From Bacillota bacterium (GTDB taxonomy: Bacteria > Bacillota > Clostridia > Peptostreptococcales > Anaerovoracaceae): 61,542 nucleotides of DNA. Numbering within the stretch: position 1 is the stretch's first letter; each line of letters opens with the position of its first letter. The notes beneath the pieces were generated by a model. The model searched no databases and was not told where the DNA came from. It was given only the letters and a program-made list of their open reading frames with translations. A program made the translations under genes and the position numbers. The DNA lies in contig JAFUCA010000017.1 of assembly GCA_017459895.1 (NCBI GenBank), positions 1-61,542 on the forward strand, in the 5' to 3' direction. Shown here piece by piece: positions 18,008-26,774 of this stretch.

Positions 18008-20141
18008 TATCCAGGAAAACCTGAAAAAACTCCCGGACTGTCCCGGGGTGTACATGCACAAGGACAAGCTGGGAAATATCATCTACGTCGGCAAGGCGAT
18101 CTCCCTTCGAAACCGGGTGCGCCAGTATTTTCAGTCGTCCCGGAACATGGATCCGAAGGTCCGGAGCATGGTCAGCCAGATCGCTGAGTTTGAATACATC
18201 AAGGTCGGCAGTGAGATGGAAGCCCTCATCCTGGAGTGCAACCTGATCAAGAAACACCATCCGAAGTACAACATCCTGCTGCGGGACGATAAGACCTATC
18301 CCTATATCCGGATCACAAGCGAGCCATATCCCAGGCTCATGAAAACCCGGCTGATCAAAAAAGACGGCAGCCGCTATTTCGGCCCCTACAGCGATGCCGG
18401 GGCGGTGAATAAGATCGTGGATCTGCTCAACACCAGCTTTTCGCTGAAGCGGTGCTCGACGGCCGCGTTCCCGCCGGGATTCAAACCCTGCCTCAATTAC
18501 CACATCAAGCAGTGCCGGGGCATCTGCAGCGGGAAAGTGGATCCGGAGGAGTACGCCCGCGCCGTGGAAGGAGCGGCGGATTTTCTCAGCGGGCGCAGCA
18601 AGAAGCTGCAGACCGCGTTAAAAGAGAAGATGCAGGCGGCTTCGGAGGCGATGGAGTACGAGGAGGCGGCCGTCTATCGGGATTACCTGGAGGCGGCGAA
18701 GGCGCTGTCGGAGACCCAGCGGGTGGTCATGCACCACAGCGAGGAAGCCGATGTGGTCATGCCCGCCAGGGGCACTGAAGAAACCTATATGGTGGTCTTT
18801 TTCGTGCGGGAAGGCAAGCTGATCGGCCGGGAAAGCTTCGCCCTGGACGCGCTGGAGGTGGACACGACAGCGGCCATCGAGGCGCAGGATGACAGATCAT
18901 CTGCCGGCGCGAAAGAGGCGGAGACATCTGCCGGAGCAAAAGAGGCTGAGACATCTGCCGGCGCGAAAGAGGCGGAGACACCTTCCGGCGTGAAAGAGGC
19001 GGAGACGGCGCTGCTGTCCGCATTCCTGAACCAGCACTACAGCCGGCTGCCCAACATCCCGAAGGAGATCCTGCTCCCCCGCATGCCCGTCGACGCGGCG
19101 GTGCTGGAGGCATATCTGACCCAGCTGGCGGGACACAGCGTGAAGCTGCTCTGCCCCCAGAGAGGTGAGAAGCGGGCGCTGGTGGAAATGGCCCGGCGGG
19201 ATGTGCTGGAAATGATCCGCACCATCGACGACCGGGCGAAGGCTGCCCGGGAGCGCCGGCAGACGCTGGGGCAGGAGATCTACGATGTGCTCCATGCCAT
19301 GGGAGCATCGTCGGTCATTGAGGGGAGCATCGATCCCGCAACGGGACTTCCCGGCTACGACGGCCGTCAGTTCCGGGCGGAGGCATACGATATCTCCAAT
19401 ACCAACGGGATCGACACCGTCGGCGCCATGGTGACCTTTGACGGGCTGAAGGCGGACAAGCAGGGCTACCGCAAGTTCCGCATCCGCAGCGTGCAGGGGC
19501 AGGATGACTATGCCTCCATGACCGAGGTGCTGAGCCGCCGGTTTGCCCGGGTCTTTCAGGGAGATGACAAATTCTCCGTGCTCCCGGACATCATCTTCAT
19601 GGACGGCGGCAAAGGACACGTATCCACCGCGCTGGCGGTCATCGACGCCACCGGCTTTGACATTCCGGTGGTCGGCATGGTCAAGGACGATCATCACCGC
19701 ACCCGGGCGCTGATCTACCGCAAGGCGGGCGCCGGCGATGCAGCATCCGGGCCAGCACGGGACGGCGGCGCCGCGTCCGGACCAACACGGGCCGGCGGCG
19801 CTTTGAGCAGTTCTGACGCGGGATCCGATTCGGACTATGTGGAGATCTCTCTGTCGGACAAGCCCCTGCTCTACAGCTACATCGGCCGGATGCAGGAGGA
19901 GGTGCACCGCTTCGCTATCGAATACCACCGGAAGGTCCGGGGCAAGCACCAGACCGGATCCATTCTCGATGAGATCCCCGGCATCGGCCCGAAGCGCCGC
20001 AACGCTCTGCTGGAGCACTTCAAAAGCGTGGAGGCTATCCGGGATGCCGCACGTTCCGATGACGGGACACAAAAACTGGCGGAAGTGCCCGGTATGAACA
20101 CCTCCGCCGCCGAAGCCGTGTGCCGATATTTTCAGAAATAG
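18000..20141 (+). CDS. uvrC: UvrABC system protein C with repeat insert
   Basis: The 713-residue protein performs both incisions in nucleotide excision repair with UvrA and UvrB. It shows the N-terminal GIY-YIG nuclease (GVYMHKDKLGNIIYVGKA, about 15-32), the UVR domain (about 203-238), the RNase H-like domain (AYDISNTNGIDTVGAMVTF) and the C-terminal double helix-hairpin-helix (IPGIGPKRRNALLEHF). It is about 100 residues longer than usual because of two low-complexity inserts. One is four tandem nine-residue repeats (SAGAKEAET, bases 18900-19007) and the other is an Ala/Gly/Ser stretch near 19735-19825. Both lie in linkers, so function is probably kept. It overlaps the upstream gene by eight bases. 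Confidence 0.95.
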   Translation: MFDIQENLKKLPDCPGVYMHKDKLGNIIYVGKAISLRNRVRQYFQSSRNMDPKVRSMVSQIAEFEYIKVGSEMEALILECNLIKKHHPKYNILLRDDKTYPYIRITSEPYPRLMKTRLIKKDGSRYFGPYSDAGAVNKIVDLLNTSFSLKRCSTAAFPPGFKPCLNYHIKQCRGICSGKVDPEEYARAVEGAADFLSGRSKKLQTALKEKMQAASEAMEYEEAAVYRDYLEAAKALSETQRVVMHHSEEADVVMPARGTEETYMVVFFVREGKLIGRESFALDALEVDTTAAIEAQDDRSSAGAKEAETSAGAKEAETSAGAKEAETPSGVKEAETALLSAFLNQHYSRLPNIPKEILLPRMPVDAAVLEAYLTQLAGHSVKLLCPQRGEKRALVEMARRDVLEMIRTIDDRAKAARERRQTLGQEIYDVLHAMGASSVIEGSIDPATGLPGYDGRQFRAEAYDISNTNGIDTVGAMVTFDGLKADKQGYRKFRIRSVQGQDDYASMTEVLSRRFARVFQGDDKFSVLPDIIFMDGGKGHVSTALAVIDATGFDIPVVGMVKDDHHRTRALIYRKAGAGDAASGPARDGGAASGPTRAGGALSSSDAGSDSDYVEISLSDKPLLYSYIGRMQEEVHRFAIEYHRKVRGKHQTGSILDEIPGIGPKRRNALLEHFKSVEAIRDAARSDDGTQKLAEVPGMNTSAAEAVCRYFQK

Positions 20142-20153
20142 ATCATGAAATGC

Positions 20154-20335
20154 AAAACTCTGCCAGCCTTCACAAATTTTAAGCATCTGGCAGAGTTTTT
20201 ATCGTTCTGGGAAGATCTATGACGCAGGAACTCGGCCAAAAGCGATAGAAACATAGGAAATTGGCAGGGTTTCAGGCTAATTAGACGTGCTTAACTCTGC
20301 CAATTGAAGCACGGAAGGCAGCGTATGGCAGAGTT
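20154..20335. repeat. Array of three AACTCTGCCA arm pairs, 22-23-nt spacers
   Basis: Arm pairs are 20154-20165 with 20188-20199 (12 bp, spacer 22), 20229-20238 with 20262-20271 (AACTCGGCCA/TGGCAGGGTT, spacer 23) and 20293-20302 with 20326-20335 (spacer 23). The first pair is followed by T residues and probably also terminates uvrC. The array fills the gap between convergent uvrC and GNAT genes. Just after the first arm, CCAGCCTTCAC resembles the dispersed 11-bp word. Confidence 0.85.
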
Positions 20336-20377
20336 GTCTCAATCTTCCAATCACAAATCAAAGCAGATTACAACAGA

Positions 20378-20974
20378 TTACAGCAGATCCGGTTTTTTCT
20401 CCGGTTCCTTGAAGAATTCCTTGCGCAGGAGGTAGCGGTCCTTGCCGCCGTAAAGCTTCCTGCGGTCTGCGATGTGAAAATTCATGATCAGGAAATTGTT
20501 ATAGCTGTAGGGATTGGACGGGGCGATGGAGGTCAGGCCTTCGGTCGCACCCAGTTCGATCGCCTGGCCGATCCGGATCTTGTTGAACAGCCTTTGCAGA
20601 CCGTGACCGCGGTAGGGGGGAGCCACCATCGTCAGATCCAGAGAAGCCGTCCGGGACAGATGCTCCTCGTCGTAATCGAAGTAGTGCCCGTAATTCTTCT
20701 CGACCACCGGGGTGGTGCCTGCGATGAGGACCGAGTAGCCGGCCACATCCCCGTCTTCCGTTGTGGCGATGTAGCAGTAGTCTGTCTCCAGCGCATCCAG
20801 CGACTCCTCACGGTTATAGGTCGCGTACACATCCTTATTCGGCAGCGCGTCCACAATGGTCTGCTGCAGATTCATGACCGCGTCCAGATCATCCGGAGTA
20901 GCGCGGCGGATGTGAAACTTCTTCGGGACGCCCTTTCCGTTCATCAGTTCAATATCAAATGGCAATTGGATCAT
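20378..20974 (-). CDS. GNAT-family acetyltransferase
   Basis: The 198-residue protein shows a GNAT fold: an N-terminal ATPDDLDAVMNLQQ helix, the beta4 strand SLDLTMVAPPYRGHGL (the R/Q-x-x-G-x-G/A acetyl-CoA loop is PPYRGHGLQ), and a C-terminal SIAPSNPYSYNNFL segment as in amino-acid-like N-acyltransferases. The substrate is unknown. The start at 20974 has GGGAGGA upstream. A 28-residue longer form runs into the promoter region. It is divergent from a paralogue at 21113. A copy of the dispersed word is at 20589-20598. Confidence 0.82.
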   Translation of the reverse strand: MIQLPFDIELMNGKGVPKKFHIRRATPDDLDAVMNLQQTIVDALPNKDVYATYNREESLDALETDYCYIATTEDGDVAGYSVLIAGTTPVVEKNYGHYFDYDEEHLSRTASLDLTMVAPPYRGHGLQRLFNKIRIGQAIELGATEGLTSIAPSNPYSYNNFLIMNFHIADRRKLYGGKDRYLLRKEFFKEPEKKPDLL

Positions 20975-21112
20975 ACCAGATTCCTCCCTTTCGTTTTTTC
21001 TATGGACAGTATAGCACAAACGTTCAAGAAAGTTGAAATTAATTCTTTGCTTTATCACTTTAATCCGGTATAATATGTAATAACATTCTTAAACATAAGG
21101 AGATAAAGTACA

Positions 21113-21664
21113 ATGAATCTACCGGCGACTGTAACACTGTCCCGCAGGTCCGGTGAGGAGCGTACGTTTCTGATCCGGCGCTGCGAGGAGACCGATCTCT
21201 TTCAGATCCTGATGCTGCAGCAGAGGATCGCGGAGGATTTGTCCGATCCCGGGATCTACGTATTGGTGGACGAGGAGGATATCCTGGAGTCACTGAAGAA
21301 GGACTACTGCTGCGGAGTGTATCTGGACGGCAGGATCGTGGCCTTTACGATGATGATCGCGAACCGGGTCTCGCCGCGCAACTACGGCTCCTACGTCGGC
21401 TACGGGCCGCAGCGGCAGGCGAAGTGTGTTTCGATGGAGATCACCATCGTGGACGAGCCCTGCCGGGGCTTCGGTATGCAAAGGCTGTTCGTGCAGTTGA
21501 GGGAGGAGGCGGCGCGGCAGATGGGCGCGGAAGAAGCCCTGGTCACCATCGGGCCGGACAACAAATACAGTCTGCAGAACCTGATCGATTCCGGGTATGA
21601 GATCATCGAGACAAGACCGCTCTATGAGGGCGCCATGCGGCATATCCTGCGCAAAGACCTGTGA
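21113..21664 (+). CDS. GNAT-family acetyltransferase, paralogue
   Basis: The 183-residue protein shares its layout with the divergent neighbour: the opening IRRCEETDLFQILMLQQRI, the central SMEITIVDEPCRGFGMQRLF with the CRGFGMQ cofactor loop, and VTIGPDNKYSLQNLIDSGYEI. The two genes probably arose by inverted duplication, since both carry the same late Asn-Pro/Asn-Lys-Tyr-Ser motif. The substrate is unknown. AAGGAG lies nine bases before the ATG. Confidence 0.82.
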   Translation: MNLPATVTLSRRSGEERTFLIRRCEETDLFQILMLQQRIAEDLSDPGIYVLVDEEDILESLKKDYCCGVYLDGRIVAFTMMIANRVSPRNYGSYVGYGPQRQAKCVSMEITIVDEPCRGFGMQRLFVQLREEAARQMGAEEALVTIGPDNKYSLQNLIDSGYEIIETRPLYEGAMRHILRKDL

Positions 21665-21731
21665 ATTCCCTGTTGATAAAGGCCGGATAAAATGATATAG
21701 TAACGGTACATCACCGAAAAGGAGAGGGAAC

Positions 21732-22004
21732 ATGGCAGAGGATAAAGAATTATACGGATACGAAGAAGACGATATTCTGACGCTGGAATTTGATGACGGC
21801 ACTGAAGAGGAGTGCGGGATCCTCGGCGTGTTTGACGCGCTCGATAAGGAATACATCGCACTGAATCCGCTGGGAACCGAGGACGTCTATATCTACGGCT
21901 ACAAGGAATACGACGAGGATTATGATCTGATCGATATCACCGACGACGAAGAATACAAGGCCGTCGTCGCTGTCTTCGAGAAGCTGGCGGTCGAAGAGGC
22001 ATAG
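21732..22004 (+). CDS. DUF1292 family protein
   Basis: The 90-residue, very acidic protein fits the DUF1292 family widespread in Clostridia: DDILTLEFDDGTEEECGILGVFD, KEYIALNPL, ending LIDITDDEEYKAVVAVFEKL. Function is unknown. In other Firmicutes it usually sits near yqgF and yrzL, which are not here. It is followed by a bidirectional terminator shared with dapB. Confidence 0.85.
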   Translation: MAEDKELYGYEEDDILTLEFDDGTEEECGILGVFDALDKEYIALNPLGTEDVYIYGYKEYDEDYDLIDITDDEEYKAVVAVFEKLAVEEA

Positions 22005-22018
22005 CGCAATAAGAACTC

Positions 22019-22063
22019 AAAAAAGGAGCACGCTCCCTTAGTCAGGGAAGCGGACTCCTTTTT
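22019..22063. terminator. Bidirectional terminator
   Basis: AAAAAGGAG (22020-22028) pairs with CTCCTTTTT (22055-22063), enclosing TCCCT/AGGGA. T runs occur on both strands, serving DUF1292 and the convergent dap genes. Confidence 0.85.
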
Positions 22064-22075
22064 GTGTTGTCTTTT

Positions 22076-22843
22076 TTAGCCGAACAGCAGATCGTCCATG
22101 GTGTAGAAGCCAGGCTCCTTTGTCAGGAGGCGCTTCGCTGCGCCGATGGCTCCGTCCACCAGAATCTGGCGGCTTCCCATCTTATGGGTGATCTCGAAAA
22201 CTTCATCCGTTCCGAAGAAATCGACCTTGTGCTCCCCGACCATGGTGCCGCCGCGGATCGCATGGACGCCGATCTCTTTCTTCGTGCGGGCACCGCAGTT
22301 GCCTTCCCGGCCGTAGACCAGTTCGCACTCCCCCTTGGGATCGATGGCCTGGATCAGAGTCTTCGCGGTGCCGCTGGGAGCATCCACTTTCTTGTTGTGA
22401 TGGGTCTCCGTGACCTCCACATCCCAGCCTTCGAGAACCGGAGCGATTTCTCCGAGGATGTGGCGGAACAGGTTGATACCGAAGGAATAATTGGAAGCCC
22501 AGATGACCGGGACCTTCTCTCCCAGCGCCTGGATCTGATCCAGCTGTGCTGTGGTCAGGTTGGTGGTTCCGGACAGCAGCGGCGTTTCTGTCCGCCCCGC
22601 GTAAGCCAGAAGATCATCCGTCAGCGTTGGGTTACTGAAGTCGATGATCAGGTCCGCATTTTTATCAAGCCCTGCAAGTCCCGCGGCGTCGATGATCCCC
22701 CGGGCTTCGTCCGCCGCCAGGTCGATGCGGCAGACCACTTCGTTTGCCGCGGTACTTCCGTCCGCCCCGGCTCCGTTTTCTGCCAGCAGCGTCTGTTCGA
22801 TCAATTGTCCCATCCGGCCGTAGCCGGCGATGATTACTTTCAT
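22076..22843 (-). CDS. dapB: 4-hydroxy-tetrahydrodipicolinate reductase DapB
   Basis: The 255-residue enzyme reduces the DapA product with NAD(P)H in diaminopimelate and lysine synthesis. It shows the Rossmann GYGRMGQ at residues 7-13, SNYSFGINLF, the catalytic ETHHNKKVDAPSGTA and GEHKVDFFG. It lies 23 bp after dapA on the same strand, an operon. The meso-DAP it helps make is the substrate of the MurE at 28498-29988. The copy of the dispersed word at 22879-22888 is in dapA, not here. Confidence 0.96.
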   Translation of the reverse strand: MKVIIAGYGRMGQLIEQTLLAENGAGADGSTAANEVVCRIDLAADEARGIIDAAGLAGLDKNADLIIDFSNPTLTDDLLAYAGRTETPLLSGTTNLTTAQLDQIQALGEKVPVIWASNYSFGINLFRHILGEIAPVLEGWDVEVTETHHNKKVDAPSGTAKTLIQAIDPKGECELVYGREGNCGARTKKEIGVHAIRGGTMVGEHKVDFFGTDEVFEITHKMGSRQILVDGAIGAAKRLLTKEPGFYTMDDLLFG

Positions 22844-22866
22844 TTCAGTTCAGTCCTTTCTTTTAA

Positions 22867-23760
22867 TCAGATAATCCCCAGCCTTTGCATCTCGGAGCGC
22901 AGCACCGCACGGTTCTTCTCCTCCATCTCATACAAAGGCAGGCGGAATCCGCCGACGTCCATGCCGGCCATGTTCATTGCTTCCTTGATCGGGATCGGAT
23001 TGACCTCGATGAAGAAGTCGTTGATCAGCGGCAGGTATTCCAGCTGCGTCGCCGCAGCCTTTGCGGTGCGGCCCTCCAGATAGTCCCAGCACATCTCGTG
23101 GACCTTCTCCGGCATCAGATTGGCCCAGACGGAGATCGTGCCGCTGCCGCCCACAGACATAAGGGGGATGGTGATGTCGTCGTTACCGCTCCAGATGTGG
23201 AACTCGCAGTCTTCGGTGGCCTTGGCCAGTTTGACCACGTAGCCCATGTCCCCGGAGGCTTCCTTGACGCCGACGATGTTGTCCTTCTTCGCCAGCTCCG
23301 CCATCACATCGATGGGGAAGCCGATGCCCGTGCGTCCCGGGATGTTGTAGATGATGACCGGAATGTCCACCGAATCCGCCACATCGTAAATGTGGTGATA
23401 GAGTCCTGCCTTGTTCGCCTTGTTGTAATAGGGCGAGATGCACAGGAGGGCGTCGGCGCCGGCCTTGGTGAAGCGCTCCGCCTTCTCGAAGGAAGTGCGG
23501 GTGTCGTTGGAGCCCGCGTTGACGATCAGAGGGATCCGGCCTTTGCAGACCTCGATTGACTTCTTGACGATCTCGAAGTCCTCCTGCCAGGTAAAGGTGG
23601 GGGATTCGCTGGTCGTGCCCAGGATCAGGATGCCGTCCGTCTTATTCGCGATGTGGAACTCCAGAAGCTCCTCCAGTTTTTCGAAATTTATGCTGCCGTC
23701 CTCGTGGAACGGGGTGATCAGGGCCACGATGGAGCCCTTGACATCAAATTTATCTGCCAT
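22867..23760 (-). CDS. dapA: 4-hydroxy-tetrahydrodipicolinate synthase DapA
   Basis: The 297-residue TIM-barrel lyase condenses pyruvate with aspartate semialdehyde. Family marks are GSIVALITPF at the start, the GTTSESPT loop, VIIYNIPGRTG with the catalytic Tyr, and the Schiff-base lysine in GVKEASGD. AAGGAGGTG lies eight bases before the ATG at 23760. A longer start at 23784 would bury this site. Two copies of the dispersed word fall in the gene (22879-22888 and 23055-23064). Confidence 0.96.
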   Translation of the reverse strand: MADKFDVKGSIVALITPFHEDGSINFEKLEELLEFHIANKTDGILILGTTSESPTFTWQEDFEIVKKSIEVCKGRIPLIVNAGSNDTRTSFEKAERFTKAGADALLCISPYYNKANKAGLYHHIYDVADSVDIPVIIYNIPGRTGIGFPIDVMAELAKKDNIVGVKEASGDMGYVVKLAKATEDCEFHIWSGNDDITIPLMSVGGSGTISVWANLMPEKVHEMCWDYLEGRTAKAAATQLEYLPLINDFFIEVNPIPIKEAMNMAGMDVGGFRLPLYEMEEKNRAVLRSEMQRLGII

Positions 23761-23833
23761 AATAAACACCTCCTTATGTAACATATACTATACTACATTC
23801 GGAGGCAGATATCTACTAAATCAGTTTTTGGGA

Positions 23834-24391
23834 TCAGTCCTCTTCCCAGAAGTTCACCGGCTCGTAATCGGTCAGCGGCGCCAGGAATCCGTGCTCCGTC
23901 AAGGCCTGCTGGATCAGATCCAGGATCTCCTCGCTGTCGGCGGTGACCGTGTGATAGTGGTAGCCGGAGGTGGTGTTCTTCAGCAGGGTGGATTTGCCGC
24001 TGGAGACGTCCTCCAGGAACCGCTGCACGTCCAGGCGGGAGCGGATGTTCAGCTCTCCACGGATCACATCGTAGGCCCGGTGATAGACGAAGACGTCCTT
24101 GACGCAGCCCCCCAGATCCACGCAGAGGGTCAGCTCCGCGGCGGTGTCCTCATCCGAATGGTAGGACTTGAAGACCCGGCTGCACCGGGCCGCGTCCTGC
24201 AGAAGATAGCCGCTGGAGGTGGCCTGAATGTCCTCCCCGTTCGCCCGCAGCAGGGCCACATCCTGCACGATGACCTGCCGGCTGACGCCGTAGCGGGAGG
24301 CCAGCTGGCTCGCGGAGATGGGACCGGAAGCGTTCTTCAGATCCGCCCGTATGTTTTCTCGTCTCTGATTTCCTTTCTGACTCGGTTTCAA
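23834..24391 (-). CDS. niaR: Niacin-responsive repressor NiaR
   Basis: The 185-residue protein has an N-terminal helix-turn-helix (SASQLASRYGVSRQVIVQDVALLRANG, about 27-50) and a C-terminal 3H domain. The latter is named for three metal-binding histidines, of which several are visible (VYHRAYD, GYHYHTV). NiaR/YrxA represses NAD synthesis and niacin uptake genes when nicotinic acid is present. It is the last gene of a nadB-nadC-niaR cluster, so it very likely controls its own operon and the divergent nadA. Confidence 0.92.
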   Translation of the reverse strand: MKPSQKGNQRRENIRADLKNASGPISASQLASRYGVSRQVIVQDVALLRANGEDIQATSSGYLLQDAARCSRVFKSYHSDEDTAAELTLCVDLGGCVKDVFVYHRAYDVIRGELNIRSRLDVQRFLEDVSSGKSTLLKNTTSGYHYHTVTADSEEILDLIQQALTEHGFLAPLTDYEPVNFWEED

Positions 24392-24403
24392 ACGTGTTCC
24401 TCC

Positions 24404-25264
24404 TTATGGCAGCGGGTGCAGGTTTTTCAGGGAGACATCCAGAATCGGCGCGGAGTGGGTCAGGGCGCCGCTGGAAATGTAGTCCACCGCCAGGTCCCGC
24501 AGGGCGGGGATCCGCTCCTCCGTCACGTTGCCGGAGATCTCGATCTCGGCCCGGCCGTCGATCAGAGCGATGGCTTCCTGCATCTGATCGTGATCCATGT
24601 TGTCCAGCATGATGATGTCGGCGCCGGCCTCCACGGCCTCCCGGACCATGTCCAGGTTCTCCGTCTCCACTTCGATTTTGCGCACGAAGGGGGCGTAGGC
24701 CCTGGCGGCTTCAATGGCCTGCGTCACACCGCCGGCGGCACCGATGTGGTTGTCCTTAAGCATGACCCCGTCGGTCAGGTTGTAGCGGTGGTTGTTTCCT
24801 CCGCCGACGGAAACGGCGTATTTCTCAAAGATCCGGTTGTTCGGGGTGGTCTTGCGGGTGTCCAGCAGCTTGATGCCGGTGCCATCCAAAAGCTGGACGG
24901 TCCTGGCGGTATAGCTGGCGATGCCGCTCATCCGCTGCAGATAATTCAGGGCGGTCCGCTCCCCGGAAAGGATCGCCCGGATGTCTCCGGTCACAGTGGC
25001 CAGCCTTTGCCCGGCGCGCACCGGATCGCCTTCGCTGACCTCCGGATCCACCTGAATCTGCGGATCCAGCAGCTCAAAGACCCGGCAGAAGACCGGAAGG
25101 CCGCAGATGATCCCGTCCTGCTTGCAGATCAGATCGGCCTGACCGGGGCAGGGACGGGGCATGACGCTGTTCGTCGAAACATCTTCGCTTGTGATATCCT
25201 CCTGCAGGGCGCTTCGGATCAGCGGATCCACCTGCAGGGCCATGGTTACGGGACTGAAACGCAT
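24404..25264 (-). CDS. nadC: Nicotinate-nucleotide pyrophosphorylase (quinolinate PRTase)
   Basis: The 286-residue enzyme converts quinolinate and PRPP to nicotinate mononucleotide. Motifs include SGERTALNYLQRMSGIA, LLDTRKTTPNNR and LKDNHIGAAGG. The start ATG overlaps the nadB stop by one base (TAATG), so the two are translationally coupled. A copy of the dispersed word lies at 25001-25010 within the conserved beta domain. The preceding nadB and the divergent nadA complete de novo quinolinate synthesis. Confidence 0.96.
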   Translation of the reverse strand: MRFSPVTMALQVDPLIRSALQEDITSEDVSTNSVMPRPCPGQADLICKQDGIICGLPVFCRVFELLDPQIQVDPEVSEGDPVRAGQRLATVTGDIRAILSGERTALNYLQRMSGIASYTARTVQLLDGTGIKLLDTRKTTPNNRIFEKYAVSVGGGNNHRYNLTDGVMLKDNHIGAAGGVTQAIEAARAYAPFVRKIEVETENLDMVREAVEAGADIIMLDNMDHDQMQEAIALIDGRAEIEISGNVTEERIPALRDLAVDYISSGALTHSAPILDVSLKNLHPLP

Positions 25265-26595
25265 TATTCCATCCCCCTTTCGGAATTGACTTTTTCTTCT
25301 TCGGTCATGATCCATTCGGCCTGCTCGATTGCCTTCAGGACCAGTTCATTGCTCTCCCGGCCGTATTCCTCCGCGTTCTCGTACTTCTCCAGACGGACCT
25401 TTTCGAAGAGCTCCGGGTTCCTGCGGACGGAATCGTAATGGAGGATCACATCGGTAGCGGCGCGGCTGGCGAAGACCAGGCTTTCCAGCAGAGAGTTGCT
25501 GGCCAGACGGTTCCTGCCGTGGACGCCGTTGCACGCGGTCTCGCCGATGGCATACAGCTGGGGCATGGAGGTGGCGCTGGAGGAGTCGACCTTGATGCCG
25601 CCCATGAAGTAGTGCTGGGCGGGGACGACGGGGATGCATTCCTTCACCGGATCGTATCCGTGCTCCCGGCAGTAGGCAACGATGTTGGGGAAGTGGCTCA
25701 GCATTTCCTCCTCCGGGATGGGCCGCATGTCCTCCCAGACGTGATTCGTGCCGTCGATCTCCATCTGTTTGAGGATGGCCTTGGTGACCACGTCTCTGGG
25801 CTGCAGCTCGTCCACGAATCGCTCCATGTTCTTGTTGTACAGAAGGGCGCCTTCCCCCCGGACCGATTCGGAGATCAGGAAGGACCGTTCCTCCTCGTTC
25901 TCCGTATAGAAGGTCGTCGGGTGGATCTGCACGTAATTGATGTTCTCCAGGCGGATGTTGTGCCGGATGGCGATGGCCAGCGCGTCTCCCGTCAGATGGC
26001 GGAAGTTGGTGGAGTGGCGGTACAGGCCGCCGATGCCGCCGCAGGCCAGGAAGGTGAAATCCGCCTCCATGGTCTCGAGATGACCGTCCGCCAGCCGCAG
26101 CACGGCTCCGTAGCAGACGTTGTTCTCTTCGATCAGATCCACCATGGTGGTGTATTCCATCAGTGTGATGTTGGGTCGATTCTCGGCCTGCCGCAGGAGC
26201 TTGCTTGTGATCTCTTTGCCGGTGACATCCTCATGAAAGAGGATCCGTTTCTCCGAGTGGGCGCCTTCCTTGGTGAAGGCCAGGCTTCCGTCGGCTTCCC
26301 GTTCGAAATCCGCCCCGTAGCTGATCAGGTCGGCGATGACCCGCTGGGATTCCCGGATCATGATGTCCACGGACTGCCGGTTGTTCTCGTAGTGGCCGGC
26401 CTTCATCGTGTCCTGAAAATAGCTGTTATAGTCGTCTTCGTCCCGCAGCATGCAGATCCCGCCCTGGGCCAGGAAGGAGTCGCTGCTCTCCAGGTCCGCC
26501 TTGGTGATGATGGTGATCTGCTTGTCCTGGGGCAGATGCAGGGCGGCATAGAGGCCGGAGCATCCGCTGCCGACGATCAGAATATCTGTTTTCAT
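25264..26595 (-). CDS. nadB: L-aspartate oxidase NadB
   Basis: The 443-residue flavoprotein oxidises L-aspartate to iminoaspartate for NadA. The FAD-binding GSGCSGLYAA is at about 10-19. HPTTFYTE with the active-site Arg region, VRGEGALLYNK, and QHYFMGGIKVD followed by GETACNGVHGRNRLASNSLLE identify the family. The C-terminal helical domain is short compared with the about 530-residue enterobacterial enzyme, which is common in Firmicutes. The start at 26595 has an AAAGGAA site. Transcription is divergent from nadA. Confidence 0.95.
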   Translation of the reverse strand: MKTDILIVGSGCSGLYAALHLPQDKQITIITKADLESSDSFLAQGGICMLRDEDDYNSYFQDTMKAGHYENNRQSVDIMIRESQRVIADLISYGADFEREADGSLAFTKEGAHSEKRILFHEDVTGKEITSKLLRQAENRPNITLMEYTTMVDLIEENNVCYGAVLRLADGHLETMEADFTFLACGGIGGLYRHSTNFRHLTGDALAIAIRHNIRLENINYVQIHPTTFYTENEEERSFLISESVRGEGALLYNKNMERFVDELQPRDVVTKAILKQMEIDGTNHVWEDMRPIPEEEMLSHFPNIVAYCREHGYDPVKECIPVVPAQHYFMGGIKVDSSSATSMPQLYAIGETACNGVHGRNRLASNSLLESLVFASRAATDVILHYDSVRRNPELFEKVRLEKYENAEEYGRESNELVLKAIEQAEWIMTEEEKVNSERGME

Positions 26596-26659
26596 AATGT
26601 AGGTTCCTTTCGTGAATCCTGCCGTAATGTATTGATTCGTAAGAAATGTAACATAATCC

Positions 26660-26723
26660 CGGCAGGGTGTCAAGACAGCTATATAGATATACGGCTTGAC
26701 ATAGACGGAAGCTTTGCTAAAAT
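26660..26723. promoter_or_regulatory. Divergent nadB/nadA promoters with candidate NiaR operator
   Basis: On the minus strand, TTGACA followed after 17 bp by TACATT can drive nadB. Its -35 lies inside the interrupted palindrome TGTCAAGACA (26668-26677). On the plus strand, TTGACA (26696-26701) and TAAAAT (26718-26723), 16 bp apart, can drive nadA. A TGTC..GACA site across one promoter and just upstream of the other fits control by NiaR. This assignment is inference. A copy of the dispersed word begins five bases after the plus -10 (26728-26737). Confidence 0.55.
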
Positions 26724-26774
26724 AGATGCAAAGGCTGCAGGAACGGTAGCGTCGAATACCGTATGAACGCAGGG

